Of a stretch of DNA of 64,000 nt, positions 8,012 to 16,980 are shown in pieces. The DNA comes from Bacteriovoracaceae bacterium (GTDB taxonomy: Bacteria; Bdellovibrionota; UBA1018): contig CANFJX010000003.1 of NCBI GenBank assembly GCA_947447665.1, forward strand, positions 62,001 through 126,000. Direction: 5' to 3'. The notes below the pieces were generated by a model. It was not told where the DNA came from and made no database searches. It saw nothing but the letters and a program-made list of their open reading frames with translations. How positions within the stretch are numbered: the stretch's first letter is position 1; the number at the start of each line of letters is the position of its first letter. Position numbers and translations under genes: made by a program.

Positions 8012-8926
8012 TCAGGTCTTTCTTCCCGACAAAATCCCCAAGGGGTGAAGGCGACGATAGTCATCCAGAAGGGCGCCCAAATCCACATGAGTATACCTCT
8101 GCGTTGTGGAGAGCTGAGCATGCCCAAGAAGCTCTTGGATCGTTCTAAGATCAGCCCCCCCCGACAGTAAATGGGTAGCAAAACTATGCCTCAACCCATG
8201 AGGCGAAATGTTCTTGGCGCTTGCCATGCGGATTAGCTGCTTAGACAAAATCCTACCCACGCTTCGGGTACTCAGGCGAGTTCTTTGAAAATTCACAAAA
8301 AGAGGCTCATCTGAAGTGGGACTACCTCGAGCAGCCAGATACTCCTGAATGGCCTCTGACGCAGAGGTTCCGAATGGGCTCATTCTTTCCCGGGCCCCCT
8401 TTCCGAGAACGCGTACCCAACCCCGGGAGCAGTCGATATCTGAGCAGTTTAAGCCAACGGTTTCCCCTACGCGCAATCCCGCCCCGTACATCAACTCCAT
8501 CAGTGCCCGATCTCTTTTGCCCAAAAAGGTGGTTAAATCAGGAGCATTCAGAAGTTCAGAAATTTCACTCACCCCCAAAAAAACTGGCAAATGACTCTGC
8601 GTTTTCGGGTGCGGAATCAAGGCACTCACATTTTTCTCGATCCATTTTTGCCCTTTAAGAAATCGAAGAAAGGATCGAATTGCAGAGAGGCGACGACTCA
8701 CGGAGGACCTTTCGTGAGTCTCAAGCAAGCCTGAGAGATAGCCTCGAAAGGCGCCTGAGCTGAGCTTATCCCCCAGATCGTCAACAGTAAGGACTCCCAG
8801 CTGACTCGTCAACTCTTCCACCCAGTGGTCTAAATCATTTCGATAGGCGCGGAGAGTATGCGAACTTAGGTTCCGATTAAATTGCAAATTTTCGAAATAA
8901 CGTTTGAGAGCCTCAGCTAACAACAT
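8012..8926 (-). CDS. xerC: tyrosine recombinase XerC
   Basis: Site-specific recombinase that resolves chromosome dimers at dif with XerD. The N-terminal SAM-like DNA-binding domain is followed by the catalytic domain with all active residues visible: Arg in GAGLRVGE, Lys in VLGKGARER, HGLRHSFATHLL (HxxR), LLGHAQLSTTQRYTH with the second His and the nucleophilic Tyr. The region begins with several candidate ATGs; 8926 is chosen because GGAGGT ends four bases ahead, giving 304 residues (8929 and 8938 also in frame). Divergent from trmFO, a neighbour of xerC in many bacteria, which favours XerC over XerD and over a mobile integrase. Confidence 0.88.
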   Translation of the reverse strand: MLLAEALKRYFENLQFNRNLSSHTLRAYRNDLDHWVEELTSQLGVLTVDDLGDKLSSGAFRGYLSGLLETHERSSVSRRLSAIRSFLRFLKGQKWIEKNVSALIPHPKTQSHLPVFLGVSEISELLNAPDLTTFLGKRDRALMELMYGAGLRVGETVGLNCSDIDCSRGWVRVLGKGARERMSPFGTSASEAIQEYLAARGSPTSDEPLFVNFQRTRLSTRSVGRILSKQLIRMASAKNISPHGLRHSFATHLLSGGADLRTIQELLGHAQLSTTQRYTHVDLGALLDDYRRLHPLGILSGRKT

Positions 8927-8981
8927 CATTACCTCCATGCCCGCCTTTAAATCTCAGTCTTTCTATGATATCCGACTCTCC

Positions 8982-10334
8982 ATGACGAGTCCACGAATCC
9001 ATATAGTTGGCGCCGGCCTTGCCGGCAGCGAAGCTGCCTATTTTCTTGCGGAAAGGAGGTTCTCGGTAGTTCTTCATGAAATGCGACCTCAAAAAATGAC
9101 TGAAGCGCATCATACTGACCAGTTTGCTGAACTCGTCTGTAGTAACTCCCTCAAATCACAGGTCCCGCACTCGGCGCCCGGCATCCTGAAGTCTGAAATG
9201 CGACAACTGGGCTCCATGATTTTAAAATGCGCCGCAGAGGCAACTGTCCCAGGAGGGGAAGCCCTAGCCGTCGATCGAGACCTCTTTGCTCAAAGCGTCA
9301 CCCGCGCAATTCGCTCCCACCCAAAGATCACCGTAGTCCCCGGAGAGGTAGCCGAACCCTTTGAGGATGAGATCACTCTCTTTGCTACCGGCCCACTCAC
9401 TTCTGATCGGCTGGGAACTTGGCTCGCCAAGGCTACCCAAGCGGATGATCTCTACTTTTATGATGCAATCGCTCCGATCGTTGACGCATCCTCTATTGAT
9501 CTAAACTCTGCTTTTTTGGCCAACCGGTATGACAAGGGAGAGGAAGAAGCCTACCTTAACTGTCCGTTCTCAGAGAGTGAGTACCAAATTTTCATTGATG
9601 CCCTCATGGCAGCCGAAAAAGTACCTCCCAAGCCATTTGAAAAGGAAAAATTCTTTCAAGGCTGCCAGCCGATTGAGGCCATCGCGAATACGGGACGTGA
9701 AAGCCTTCGATTTGGCCCGATGAAGCCGGTCGGCTTGATTGACCCAAAAACTGGCCTGAGACCCTACGCAGTGGTTCAACTTCGTCCCGAGAATCGTTCA
9801 CTTACCGCGTACAATTTGGTCGGATTCCAAACTAAACTCAAATATGGAGAACAGTCTAAAGTTTTTCGACTTATTCCAGCCCTGAAGAACGCGGAATTTT
9901 TGAGACTGGGCTCGATTCACCGTAATACTTATGTATGCGCTCCTAAAGTTCTCCACCCCGACCTTTCTCTGAGGCGTCATCCCCGGGTCTACTTGGCTGG
10001 ACAGATGACAGGAGTTGAGGGCTATCTAGAGTCTGCTGCTTGCGGATTACTTTCGGCCCTTTTCATTTCTCAACGATTGCATAACCAACCACACCAGGCT
10101 CCTCCGGTAAATACAGCGTTGGGAGCGCTCTTAAGGAAGATTACGGGCAGCGATCCAAAACATTTTGAACCGACCAATATCCATTTCGGACTGTTTGATC
10201 CCCATTTTTTTCAAAATCTCTCGGGTCTAAAAAAGGACGAAATACGCCAATCAATCGCCGTTCAAGCCGTTCAGAATTTCTCCAACTGGAGAATCCAATC
10301 TGAACTCGAAGGAAAAAAAGTCCATGGCCTTTAA
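8982..10334 (+). CDS. trmFO: TrmFO, folate-dependent tRNA (m5U54) methyltransferase
   Basis: Flavoprotein that methylates uridine 54 of tRNA using methylene-tetrahydrofolate. The start at 8982 places the FAD-binding glycine motif at the N-terminus (HIVGAGLAGSEAA), as usual; the frame is open further upstream but that would overlap xerC. Other family marks are HEMRP, LVCSNSLKS, AVDRDLFA, the cofactor loop EAIANTGRESLRFGPMKP and the late GQMTGVEGYLESAACG. Length 450 residues is standard. It overlaps the following transporter gene by 11 bases. Distinguished from MnmG (GidA) by its shorter length and these motifs. Confidence 0.96.
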   Translation: MTSPRIHIVGAGLAGSEAAYFLAERRFSVVLHEMRPQKMTEAHHTDQFAELVCSNSLKSQVPHSAPGILKSEMRQLGSMILKCAAEATVPGGEALAVDRDLFAQSVTRAIRSHPKITVVPGEVAEPFEDEITLFATGPLTSDRLGTWLAKATQADDLYFYDAIAPIVDASSIDLNSAFLANRYDKGEEEAYLNCPFSESEYQIFIDALMAAEKVPPKPFEKEKFFQGCQPIEAIANTGRESLRFGPMKPVGLIDPKTGLRPYAVVQLRPENRSLTAYNLVGFQTKLKYGEQSKVFRLIPALKNAEFLRLGSIHRNTYVCAPKVLHPDLSLRRHPRVYLAGQMTGVEGYLESAACGLLSALFISQRLHNQPHQAPPVNTALGALLRKITGSDPKHFEPTNIHFGLFDPHFFQNLSGLKKDEIRQSIAVQAVQNFSNWRIQSELEGKKVHGL

Positions 10335-11226
10335 AACTCAAAGTTGGACCGGTCCGCTCCTGGTCGCAGTTGCAGCCTTTCTCTGGGCAACGGATGCCCT
10401 CATCCGGTACCCTGCCATCGAAAAAGTCGATCCGACGTTCATGGTCTTTGTTGAACATCTTTTAGCTGTGTTTATTTTATTTCCCTGGCTTTATTTTAAA
10501 AATCGAAATGAGCTCTTCTCGCTCTCGCCTAAGGAATGGTTCGCGGCGCTCATCAGCGGCGTCGGCGGCTCCGCCATTGCGACCGTATTTTTTACGGCCA
10601 GTTTTTTATACATCAACCCTTCCGTAGCGGTTCTACTTCAGAAGCTGCAACCTGTGATTGTCGTTCTCATCGCTTACTTAGTTCTTGGTGAAAGACCGGA
10701 GAAGAAATTTTTTCTTTGGGGTACCGTTGCACTGGGAGCAGGCGTAGCGCTGAGCTTTCCCGATCTGGATTTTAGATTTCTTGGAAGCGGCGTAGATTTA
10801 TACTCGAAAGGAATTCAATACGCCTTCGGCGCAGCCCTCCTCTGGGCAGGCGCTACAGTTTCAGGCAAAGTACTTCTGAAAAACACCACTCCGACGCTAG
10901 CTACATTTTGGAGATTCTTCTTTGGTCTCATCGCACTGACCGTCCTGCTTTTCCTCTCGGGGACGCCTCCCACACTTTCTCTTTTTACCCATACGACAGC
11001 CTGGAGCTCGATTCTTTATCTGAGCTTGGTACCCGGCCTTTTGGCCATGCTCGTTTATTACAACGGATTATCCGGGACCCCAGCAAGTGTGACGACCTTT
11101 ATTGAATTGATTTACCCCATCGGGGCAGTGGCTCTAAATACAATATTTTTGCACACGCCATTAGTCCCGGTCCAAACTTTCGCTGGGTTCATTCTTGTTT
11201 GCGCCGTGGCAATGATCTCGTTTTAG
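10324..11226 (+). CDS. EamA/DMT-family permease
   Basis: A 300-residue protein with ten hydrophobic segments arranged as two EamA repeats (about 10-135 and 160-298), the layout of drug/metabolite transporters. The first repeat ends with the typical LQPVIVVLIAYLVLGERP stretch and the second with IELIYPIGAV near 265. Substrate cannot be predicted; relatives export amino acids, nucleosides or other metabolites. It starts within the last codons of trmFO and is probably translated from the same mRNA. Confidence 0.88.
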   Translation: MAFKTQSWTGPLLVAVAAFLWATDALIRYPAIEKVDPTFMVFVEHLLAVFILFPWLYFKNRNELFSLSPKEWFAALISGVGGSAIATVFFTASFLYINPSVAVLLQKLQPVIVVLIAYLVLGERPEKKFFLWGTVALGAGVALSFPDLDFRFLGSGVDLYSKGIQYAFGAALLWAGATVSGKVLLKNTTPTLATFWRFFFGLIALTVLLFLSGTPPTLSLFTHTTAWSSILYLSLVPGLLAMLVYYNGLSGTPASVTTFIELIYPIGAVALNTIFLHTPLVPVQTFAGFILVCAVAMISF

Positions 11227-11235
11227 GTATCTGAC

Positions 11236-11493
11236 CTAGAGTGCAATCAAGCCAGGGATGACGGACGCCTTCTTGTAGACAGCCATCACTGCCTCGCTGG
11301 ATTGCATCACCTTAACTAAAGTGAGAGAGACGTACTTTCCCGACTCGGACTCGCGGATAGACAACTCTTCCTCTGCAAAAAGCGAGCGGGCGAGTTCGAA
11401 CTCTGTCTTTTTAATAATAAACTTGAATGTGTACTGATCCGGCCACGAATGCTCGCGACTCAATAGATCTTTAAACTGCTCAAATTGACTCAT
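11236..11493 (-). CDS. DUF493 (YbeD-like) small protein
   Basis: An 85-residue cytoplasmic protein with the ferredoxin-like DUF493 pattern: a WPDQYTFKFI strand near the N-terminus, a central SGKYVSLTLVKVMQS strand and a C-terminal VIPGLIAL strand. E. coli YbeD has the same fold and length and no settled function. It stands alone between the convergent transporter and kimA-like genes. Confidence 0.75.
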   Translation of the reverse strand: MSQFEQFKDLLSREHSWPDQYTFKFIIKKTEFELARSLFAEEELSIRESESGKYVSLTLVKVMQSSEAVMAVYKKASVIPGLIAL

Positions 11494-11584
11494 AGGATAA
11501 CTCTAAAATAATCACTCGCTCGAAGAATATCTAATTCCAATGCAGGTATCAACTGATTTTTACCTAGCAAGAAAAGCCTCAGCC

Positions 11585-13417
11585 TCAAGTTCCCTTGAGA
11601 TGGTAGCGGACGCTAGTTACGACCTTTCCCCTCTTAAACAAAAGTGCGGCGCGAATCAGAAATGCCGTTTGATTGTGAAGAACCTGGTGCCACCACTTCT
11701 TGGTCACAAACTCAGGTATGATCACCGTGACCACATCGCCGTGGGTCGCCTGATCGACGTCGTCAATGTACTGAATAAGTGGGGTAATCACCGAACGATA
11801 GGGAGACTTGAGCACGATAAATGGAACTTCATGAGCCCACTTTTTCCACTCGAGCTGCATCCGAGAAGTTGTTGCGGCATCAATCTCCACATAACAGGCT
11901 CGAACATCCGAAGAAATTGAAAGAGCGTACCTCAGTGCCTCAATCACTCCCCGATGGACTCCTGAAACTGGCACAACGACTGTGTGCTTAATCGCCTCGA
12001 GCCGGGGGCCGGGCGTTTGATCAACCAAGGAAAGCTCTTTCCCTACAGCCAGGTAGTGGCGATGAATCCGCGTAAACGTGAAAACAAAGATGGGGATCAG
12101 TAAAATCACCATCCAAGCCCCCGACATGAACTTCGTACTCGCAATCACCAGCAAAACTACAAAAGTAGTAATGGCGCCTATAAAATTAAAAACAATGGAT
12201 CTTCCCCAGCCCTCCTCGCGCTCCCGGAGGTGATGCAAAACCATTCCAGACTGAGACAAAGTGAAAGAGAGGAAAACACCAATAGCGTACAAGGGAATTA
12301 GGTGATGGGTTTCGCCATTAAAAATAACCAAAAGAAAAATGGCTGCAAAACTTAAACCCAAGATCCCATTTGAGAAAACAAGCCGGTCCCCGACACTAGC
12401 AAGCTGTCTGGGAAGGAAGCGGTCCTTCGCTAAAAGCGAAGAAAGCCTCGGAAAATCCGCATAACTCGTATTGGCCGCCAGAATGAGGATCATGGCGGTC
12501 GATGCCGTCACGAAGTAATAAAAGTAGCCGCCACCAAAAATAGCCTTAGCTAAGATCGAAACTGCCGTCTGACCCTCCTCAGGGCGAACCGCGAAAAAAT
12601 GGGCCAAAAAAGTGATCCCTAGAAATAGGCCGCCCAAAATCGTAGACATCCAAGCCAATGTGATCTTCGCATTTTTAGGCCCAGGAGAACGAAACACGGG
12701 GATACCGTTTGAGATAGCCTCAATTCCTGTCAGAGCGGAACACCCCGAGGAAAATGCCCTAAGAATCAAGAAAAGCGGCACAGCCGGCAGGACAAGGCCA
12801 GTCGACAGAGGCGCGCTGACCGCAGCCCCTGTCATGATTTTCCACGCTCCTGTGAGAATCAGGGCTAAAAAAGAAAATATAAAAAGGTAAGTTGGAACCG
12901 CAAAAACACTGGAAGACTCACGAATCCCGCGCAGATTAAAAATTGCGATCACCAGGATAATCAAAGCACCCACAAAAACTTTGTGTTCGATCAGCGCCGG
13001 AAAAGCCGACCCCAAATTCTCCACCCCAGCAGCCACGGAAACAGAAACAGTCAAAACATAATCAATCAGAAGCGAGGCACCCGCGATCAGACCGGCGTAG
13101 GTCCCCAGATTTTCCTTGGCAACAATATAGGCTCCACCGCCCCCCGGATAGGCATCAATGGTTTGTCGGTAAGAGGCAGTTAGAATTATAAGCAAAGTGG
13201 CAATACCAGCAGCGATCGGAATCGACCAGGACATAGCCAAAGTACTAAAGGCAGCAAGAGGGATCAGAATCTCTTCTGTCGCATAAGCTACCGACGAAAG
13301 GGCATCCGAAGATAGAACGGCAAGTGCCTTCCATTTCGGAATGGTCTCATTGTCAGCCATCTGAGTGGAGAGTGGTTCACCTACAAGGACACGTTTGATT
13401 CGATTGAAAAGTCCCAT
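11585..13417 (-). CDS. KimA-like APC-superfamily K+ transporter
   Basis: A 610-residue protein with about twelve membrane segments (residues 30-455) and a cytoplasmic C-terminal domain of about 150 residues. Features shared with KimA (YdaO) are LSSDALSSVAYATEEI near 40, AYPGGGGAYIVAKENLG near 90, TGIEAISNGIP near 225 and the soluble tail ending in a compact alpha/beta region. KimA is a high-affinity proton-coupled potassium importer in Bacillus, shut off by c-di-AMP; I see no ydaO-type riboswitch here. General amino acid permease activity remains possible. An inverted repeat (13437-13460) lies just upstream. Confidence 0.8.
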   Translation of the reverse strand: MGLFNRIKRVLVGEPLSTQMADNETIPKWKALAVLSSDALSSVAYATEEILIPLAAFSTLAMSWSIPIAAGIATLLIILTASYRQTIDAYPGGGGAYIVAKENLGTYAGLIAGASLLIDYVLTVSVSVAAGVENLGSAFPALIEHKVFVGALIILVIAIFNLRGIRESSSVFAVPTYLFIFSFLALILTGAWKIMTGAAVSAPLSTGLVLPAVPLFLILRAFSSGCSALTGIEAISNGIPVFRSPGPKNAKITLAWMSTILGGLFLGITFLAHFFAVRPEEGQTAVSILAKAIFGGGYFYYFVTASTAMILILAANTSYADFPRLSSLLAKDRFLPRQLASVGDRLVFSNGILGLSFAAIFLLVIFNGETHHLIPLYAIGVFLSFTLSQSGMVLHHLREREEGWGRSIVFNFIGAITTFVVLLVIASTKFMSGAWMVILLIPIFVFTFTRIHRHYLAVGKELSLVDQTPGPRLEAIKHTVVVPVSGVHRGVIEALRYALSISSDVRACYVEIDAATTSRMQLEWKKWAHEVPFIVLKSPYRSVITPLIQYIDDVDQATHGDVVTVIIPEFVTKKWWHQVLHNQTAFLIRAALLFKRGKVVTSVRYHLKGT

Positions 13418-13436
13418 ATTTTATTCAATTAAAATA

Positions 13437-13460
13437 CTTTGCAAACCGTTAAATGCAAAG
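13437..13460. promoter_or_regulatory. inverted repeat upstream of the kimA-like gene
   Basis: Two 7-base arms, CTTTGCA and TGCAAAG, flank a 10-base spacer 20 bases upstream of the transporter start. The size fits a dimeric repressor or activator site overlapping the promoter. No regulator can be named, and a site this short could arise by chance. Confidence 0.35.
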
Positions 13461-13557
13461 CAATAAAGTTTTCTAACTCCTCGAGCCTTACGCCGTCCCC
13501 TCCCGGCTAGAATCAGAACTTGTTTGCAGCTTTCCCAGTTCATGCTACTCAAGAAGA

Positions 13558-14034
13558 ATGAAGACCCTAACCGAGTTTCCAGGCACTCTACTCAAATTAG
13601 CTTCGAAAACACAACAGGAGTACGTCTCTGCCGGGAAAGCTCCGGAAGAGCTCCTGACTCATCTCGGAGCCACTCTAAAATTAGAGGGCGACCGATTGAC
13701 CTTGCTGCAAACTTCACTAGAAATCGTAGGCCATCAGCATGCAAACTTGAAGCGGGTGGTCATTTTCACTTTGCATGAGGGCGAAAAGGCACCTTCAACG
13801 GTCATTCAAAGAGAAGCTCACTGCTTTCTGGTCGAGCATTATCCGTCTTTAGACAAACCCGCTTCTCAACCTTCTGCCGAGATCAAGAAGGGAGACGGTC
13901 GCCGAAACGGAAAAGGTGGTCCGGGGAAAGGCCCAAGAAATCCCAGAAATGAGTCGGGTCCTCGTCAGCCAAAACAAACAGTAGGCGAGCGACCCTCACC
14001 CAGCCTACCTAAGCCAAGAACTACCCCGGTCTAG
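13558..14034 (+). CDS. hypothetical protein with basic disordered tail
   Basis: Unrecognised 158-residue protein. Residues 1-102 look folded, with two amphipathic helices and a beta-rich part containing ADRLTLLQ-like and RVVIFTLHEG-like strands; the rest is a Gly/Pro/Arg/Lys-rich disordered tail. The positive tail could bind nucleic acid, but nothing specific supports this. It lies alone between the divergent kimA-like gene and the convergent transglutaminase-like gene. Confidence 0.55.
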   Translation: MKTLTEFPGTLLKLASKTQQEYVSAGKAPEELLTHLGATLKLEGDRLTLLQTSLEIVGHQHANLKRVVIFTLHEGEKAPSTVIQREAHCFLVEHYPSLDKPASQPSAEIKKGDGRRNGKGGPGKGPRNPRNESGPRQPKQTVGERPSPSLPKPRTTPV

Positions 14035-14041
14035 AACTAGC

Positions 14042-14689
14042 CTAAAACGGAGCGCTTGGAATTCCGCGAACGGCTAGCGTCCGTTCGAAAAGCCGGAAAG
14101 AATTTCTTGAATCATCTAAAATTCGGCGGCCTGGGCAAATGATCGGTTCATTGGGAAACTCAAGGGAATCATCTATTTGTGAAGCCAACTGACTCGGGAC
14201 GCATTTTTCTCTGACTTCCTTAAGAACGAGTTCATATTTCTTTTGATCCTGCGCGTCAGTAAGGTCCAACTCGGCCACACCCTCGGGCTGATAGCGGTAA
14301 AACGCGGGAACTTCTCTCGACCACAGCATCGGCGGAGAATGGATCGAAGTAATACTAGGATCAGCATGAGCTCGCTTCTGGCAAGCAACGCTTACGTTCA
14401 AATCCACCACCTCACCTGAGACCGTCGCAACCCAAAAGCTAAAATGCTCCCCCCAGCACCCTGCCCAAATCACCGAATGATTTTCTAGAACCTCAAGCCA
14501 AGCAGCCTGCCCGTACATCACCTGCGATTGAATCCCAAACCCTTTCAGCGCCTCCACGCAAGCCATAGCGACCAAGAGAGGGTAATCAACCCGGCCTCCG
14601 GTGAGGCGATCTACTACGCGAGTTACTACTCGCGACACGTGTGCAATCACCGGGAGCGGCGTTCCATCTACTAACTGCGTCTGTGACAT
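14042..14689 (-). CDS. predicted transglutaminase-like protein
   Basis: A 215-residue protein whose middle resembles the papain-like transglutaminase core: a Cys in LLVAMACVEALKGFGI, then a His in GEHFSFWVA, then an Asp in VVDLNVS, in the order and spacing of a Cys-His-Asp triad. The ATG at 14689 is used because the longer open frame to 14854 runs over the preceding DUF423 gene. The family includes proteases and acyltransferases, so activity is open. The 12-base gap to the DUF423 gene implies an operon. The assignment rests on the triad pattern only. Confidence 0.5.
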   Translation of the reverse strand: MSQTQLVDGTPLPVIAHVSRVVTRVVDRLTGGRVDYPLLVAMACVEALKGFGIQSQVMYGQAAWLEVLENHSVIWAGCWGEHFSFWVATVSGEVVDLNVSVACQKRAHADPSITSIHSPPMLWSREVPAFYRYQPEGVAELDLTDAQDQKKYELVLKEVREKCVPSQLASQIDDSLEFPNEPIICPGRRILDDSRNSFRLFERTLAVRGIPSAPF

Positions 14690-14700
14690 AGGACTTCGAT

Positions 14701-15078
14701 CTATGCCCTCCACGCAAGAAATGCAAACATTATCCACCCCAGAAGGAACAACACTCCCCCCAGGGGAGTCACCCATCCCCACTGCCTCATCCCAGTGAGC
14801 GCCAAGGCGAAGAGACTCCCCGAGAAAAGTAGGATTCCTGAAGTAAAACACCATGCCGGCCCAGAATAGGAGGAGCTAGGATTCTGTGCGCCCCAAACTC
14901 CCAAAACAATGAGCGCGAGCGCGTGAAACATCTGATAGTGCACTGCGGTTTGATAGGTTGCAGCTGCTTTTTCGCTCAAAACCTCCTTGAGAGCATGAGC
15001 GCCAAAGGCACCTAAAGCTACTGAAAGAAAACCAAAAACGGCTCCGATTCCAATCCATTTTCTTGAGTCCATGCGCAT
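14701..15078 (-). CDS. DUF423 (YgdD-like) membrane protein
   Basis: A 125-residue inner-membrane protein with four hydrophobic segments and the DUF423 signature: FLSVALGAFGAHALK near residue 18, then QTAVHYQMFHALAL near 43 and FSGSLFALALTG near 85. Function is unknown in all organisms. It is divergent from the aromatic amino acid hydroxylase gene, and the inverted repeat in the gap could serve both promoters. Confidence 0.9.
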   Translation of the reverse strand: MRMDSRKWIGIGAVFGFLSVALGAFGAHALKEVLSEKAAATYQTAVHYQMFHALALIVLGVWGAQNPSSSYSGPAWCFTSGILLFSGSLFALALTGMRQWGWVTPLGGVLFLLGWIMFAFLAWRA

Positions 15079-15100
15079 TAGTTATCATTTCCACCCCCGA

Positions 15101-15164
15101 GTTCCATGAAATGTTTTAAGGCGTTAAAAATTTGGCCGCCGCATCCTAAAACATTTCATGGAAC
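15101..15164. promoter_or_regulatory. 18-bp perfect inverted repeat between divergent genes
   Basis: Arms at 15101-15118 (GTTCCATGAAATGTTTTA) and 15147-15164 are exact reverse complements, separated by 28 bases. They lie in the 116-base gap between the DUF423 gene (-) and the aromatic amino acid hydroxylase gene (+). The hairpin is followed by no T-run, and both neighbours point away from it, so an operator (possibly looped between two sites) fits better than a terminator. A close relative of one arm is found at 49635-49651. Confidence 0.6.
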
Positions 15165-15194
15165 ACGATAAACTCTTAAGATATTCTCAGAAGC

Positions 15195-16925
15195 ATGAAA
15201 ACCCACCCACTGCTCCAGGAAATTCCGGGGCACCTCTTACGCTACACAACCCTACAGAACCCCTCACTTTATACGCCCATCGATCACGCCTGCTGGCGTT
15301 ACATCATCAAACTGTCTCGGTCTTTTTTTGAGAAACATGCCCACCAGAAATATCTAGATGGCCTGAGAGAGACCGGCATCTCCACCGAAAGAATCCCGCT
15401 CATTGAGGAGATGGATGCCTGTCTCCGAAAGTTTAATTGGCGAGCTGTTTCCGTTTCAGGATTTATTCCTCCCGCTACTTTCATGGAGTTCCTCTCTCTA
15501 GGAGTTCTACCGATCGCGTGCGAGATGCGAATCCTGGAGCACATTGCCTACACGCCCGCCCCCGATATCGTTCATGAAGCTGCTGGACACGCTCCCATCA
15601 TCGCAGACCCCGAGTATGCAGATTACCTTCGAAGTTACGGGGAAATTTCAAAGAAAGCGATCGCTTCGACCGAAGATCTCAATGTTTACGAGGCGATTCG
15701 GAATCTCTCTGAGGCAAAAGAAGACCCTAGCTCCACCCAAGAATTTATCATAGAGGCCCAGAAAGCTTTGGATCAAGCCATCACCGCCGTCACTTATTCT
15801 AGCGAAGCAACACTTCTATCGCGCATGGGGTGGTGGACCTTTGAGTATGGACTATTTGGAAGTCTATCTCAGCCAAAAATTTACGGTGCAGGGCTTTTAT
15901 CGTCGCTCTCCGAGAGTTTTCATTTCCTAGACCCAGAAATAAAAAAGATCCCCTTTAGCATTGATTGCACTGAGATTTCTTATGACATCACTCGCCCCCA
16001 ACCTCAGCTCTTCGTTACTCCTGACTTTCAGACTCTCCGAGAAGCCCTCCGCGAACTCGGCGATCGTATGGCTTTTCGCAAAGGAGGAATGGAAGGACTA
16101 GAAAAGGCACTCCAGTGCCGAACCATCACAACCACAGTTCTGGACTCAGGAATTCAAATCAGCGGAATTCTAAAAAAAATTCATCATAATGTGAAACTTG
16201 AGCCGATCTACCTCAATTTTGCAGGACCTACCCAACTTTCATTTAAAGATCGTGAAATAGTAGGACAAGGCACGCACCACCATAGAGATGGATTCGGGAC
16301 TCCTCTCGAGGATATTACCGAAGAAGACATCAGGAAGTGGAAAGTTAATGAAGGCAAGTGGGCTCGCATTCCGCTCTCTTCAGGGATCTTAATTGAGGGA
16401 AAATACCTAGGCAAGCAAACCATTCAAGGACAGCTCCTGATCCTTTCTTTTGAAGATTGCACGGTCTCTTATGAGGGAAATATTCTTTTCCAGCCGGAGT
16501 GGGGACAGTACGATATGACCTGCGGAAAAAAGATCCTTTCCGTTTTTGGAGGGCCCGCTGATCGAGAGAAGTTTGAAATACCTGAAAACCTATCCACCTC
16601 GCGCCCAGCTACCCAGAAAACTAATCTCACATCAGCCAATCGGCGCCTTTGCGAGCTTTACACCTCGGTTCGCATCATTCGAGAAAAGAGCTCTTATGAT
16701 CCTCATGATTTGCAGAAATTAGAACAAATTCACAAGGAATTAGAAGAGCAGCACCCAGGGGACTGGCTCCTTCGTTTCGAGCTTTTGGAATGGCTCGTTG
16801 ATCATAACTTGCACGCAGAGTGGGAGCCCACCCTCAGGAAGGGACTTGCAGGGATCGCAAGTAAGACACCTGAAAAATCAGAGCTCATTCAGCGAGGCAT
16901 CGATATGCTCCAGTGCTCGCGTTGA
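15195..16925 (+). CDS. aromatic amino acid hydroxylase (phenylalanine 4-monooxygenase family), long form
   Basis: Non-haem iron, pterin-dependent hydroxylase that turns phenylalanine into tyrosine or a related substrate. The iron ligands are His127 and His132 in VHEAAGH and Glu217 in WTFEYG. At 576 residues it is about twice the size of the classical bacterial PhhA (about 260); the catalytic part is residues 1-270 and a 300-residue C-terminal extension follows, with a beta-rich part (about 320-450) and a helical end. Long forms of this kind occur in Bdellovibrio and Bacteroidetes. Substrate choice is not settled by sequence. It sits next to a large inverted repeat that may control it. Confidence 0.85.
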   Translation: MKTHPLLQEIPGHLLRYTTLQNPSLYTPIDHACWRYIIKLSRSFFEKHAHQKYLDGLRETGISTERIPLIEEMDACLRKFNWRAVSVSGFIPPATFMEFLSLGVLPIACEMRILEHIAYTPAPDIVHEAAGHAPIIADPEYADYLRSYGEISKKAIASTEDLNVYEAIRNLSEAKEDPSSTQEFIIEAQKALDQAITAVTYSSEATLLSRMGWWTFEYGLFGSLSQPKIYGAGLLSSLSESFHFLDPEIKKIPFSIDCTEISYDITRPQPQLFVTPDFQTLREALRELGDRMAFRKGGMEGLEKALQCRTITTTVLDSGIQISGILKKIHHNVKLEPIYLNFAGPTQLSFKDREIVGQGTHHHRDGFGTPLEDITEEDIRKWKVNEGKWARIPLSSGILIEGKYLGKQTIQGQLLILSFEDCTVSYEGNILFQPEWGQYDMTCGKKILSVFGGPADREKFEIPENLSTSRPATQKTNLTSANRRLCELYTSVRIIREKSSYDPHDLQKLEQIHKELEEQHPGDWLLRFELLEWLVDHNLHAEWEPTLRKGLAGIASKTPEKSELIQRGIDMLQCSR

Positions 16926-16980
16926 AAGCATGAGTGTGATAACATTCAGTCTCGAGTTCTAGGACCCAGGGGAAAAAATC

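Noticed and set aside
8012..8926. Tyrosine recombinase as a phage or island integrase
   Set aside because: Length and motifs fit XerC, it sits beside trmFO, and there are no attachment repeats or mobile genes around.
14690..14854. Longer N-terminus for the transglutaminase-like protein
   Set aside because: It overlaps the well-supported DUF423 gene in another frame; the ATG at 14689 starts just after that gene.
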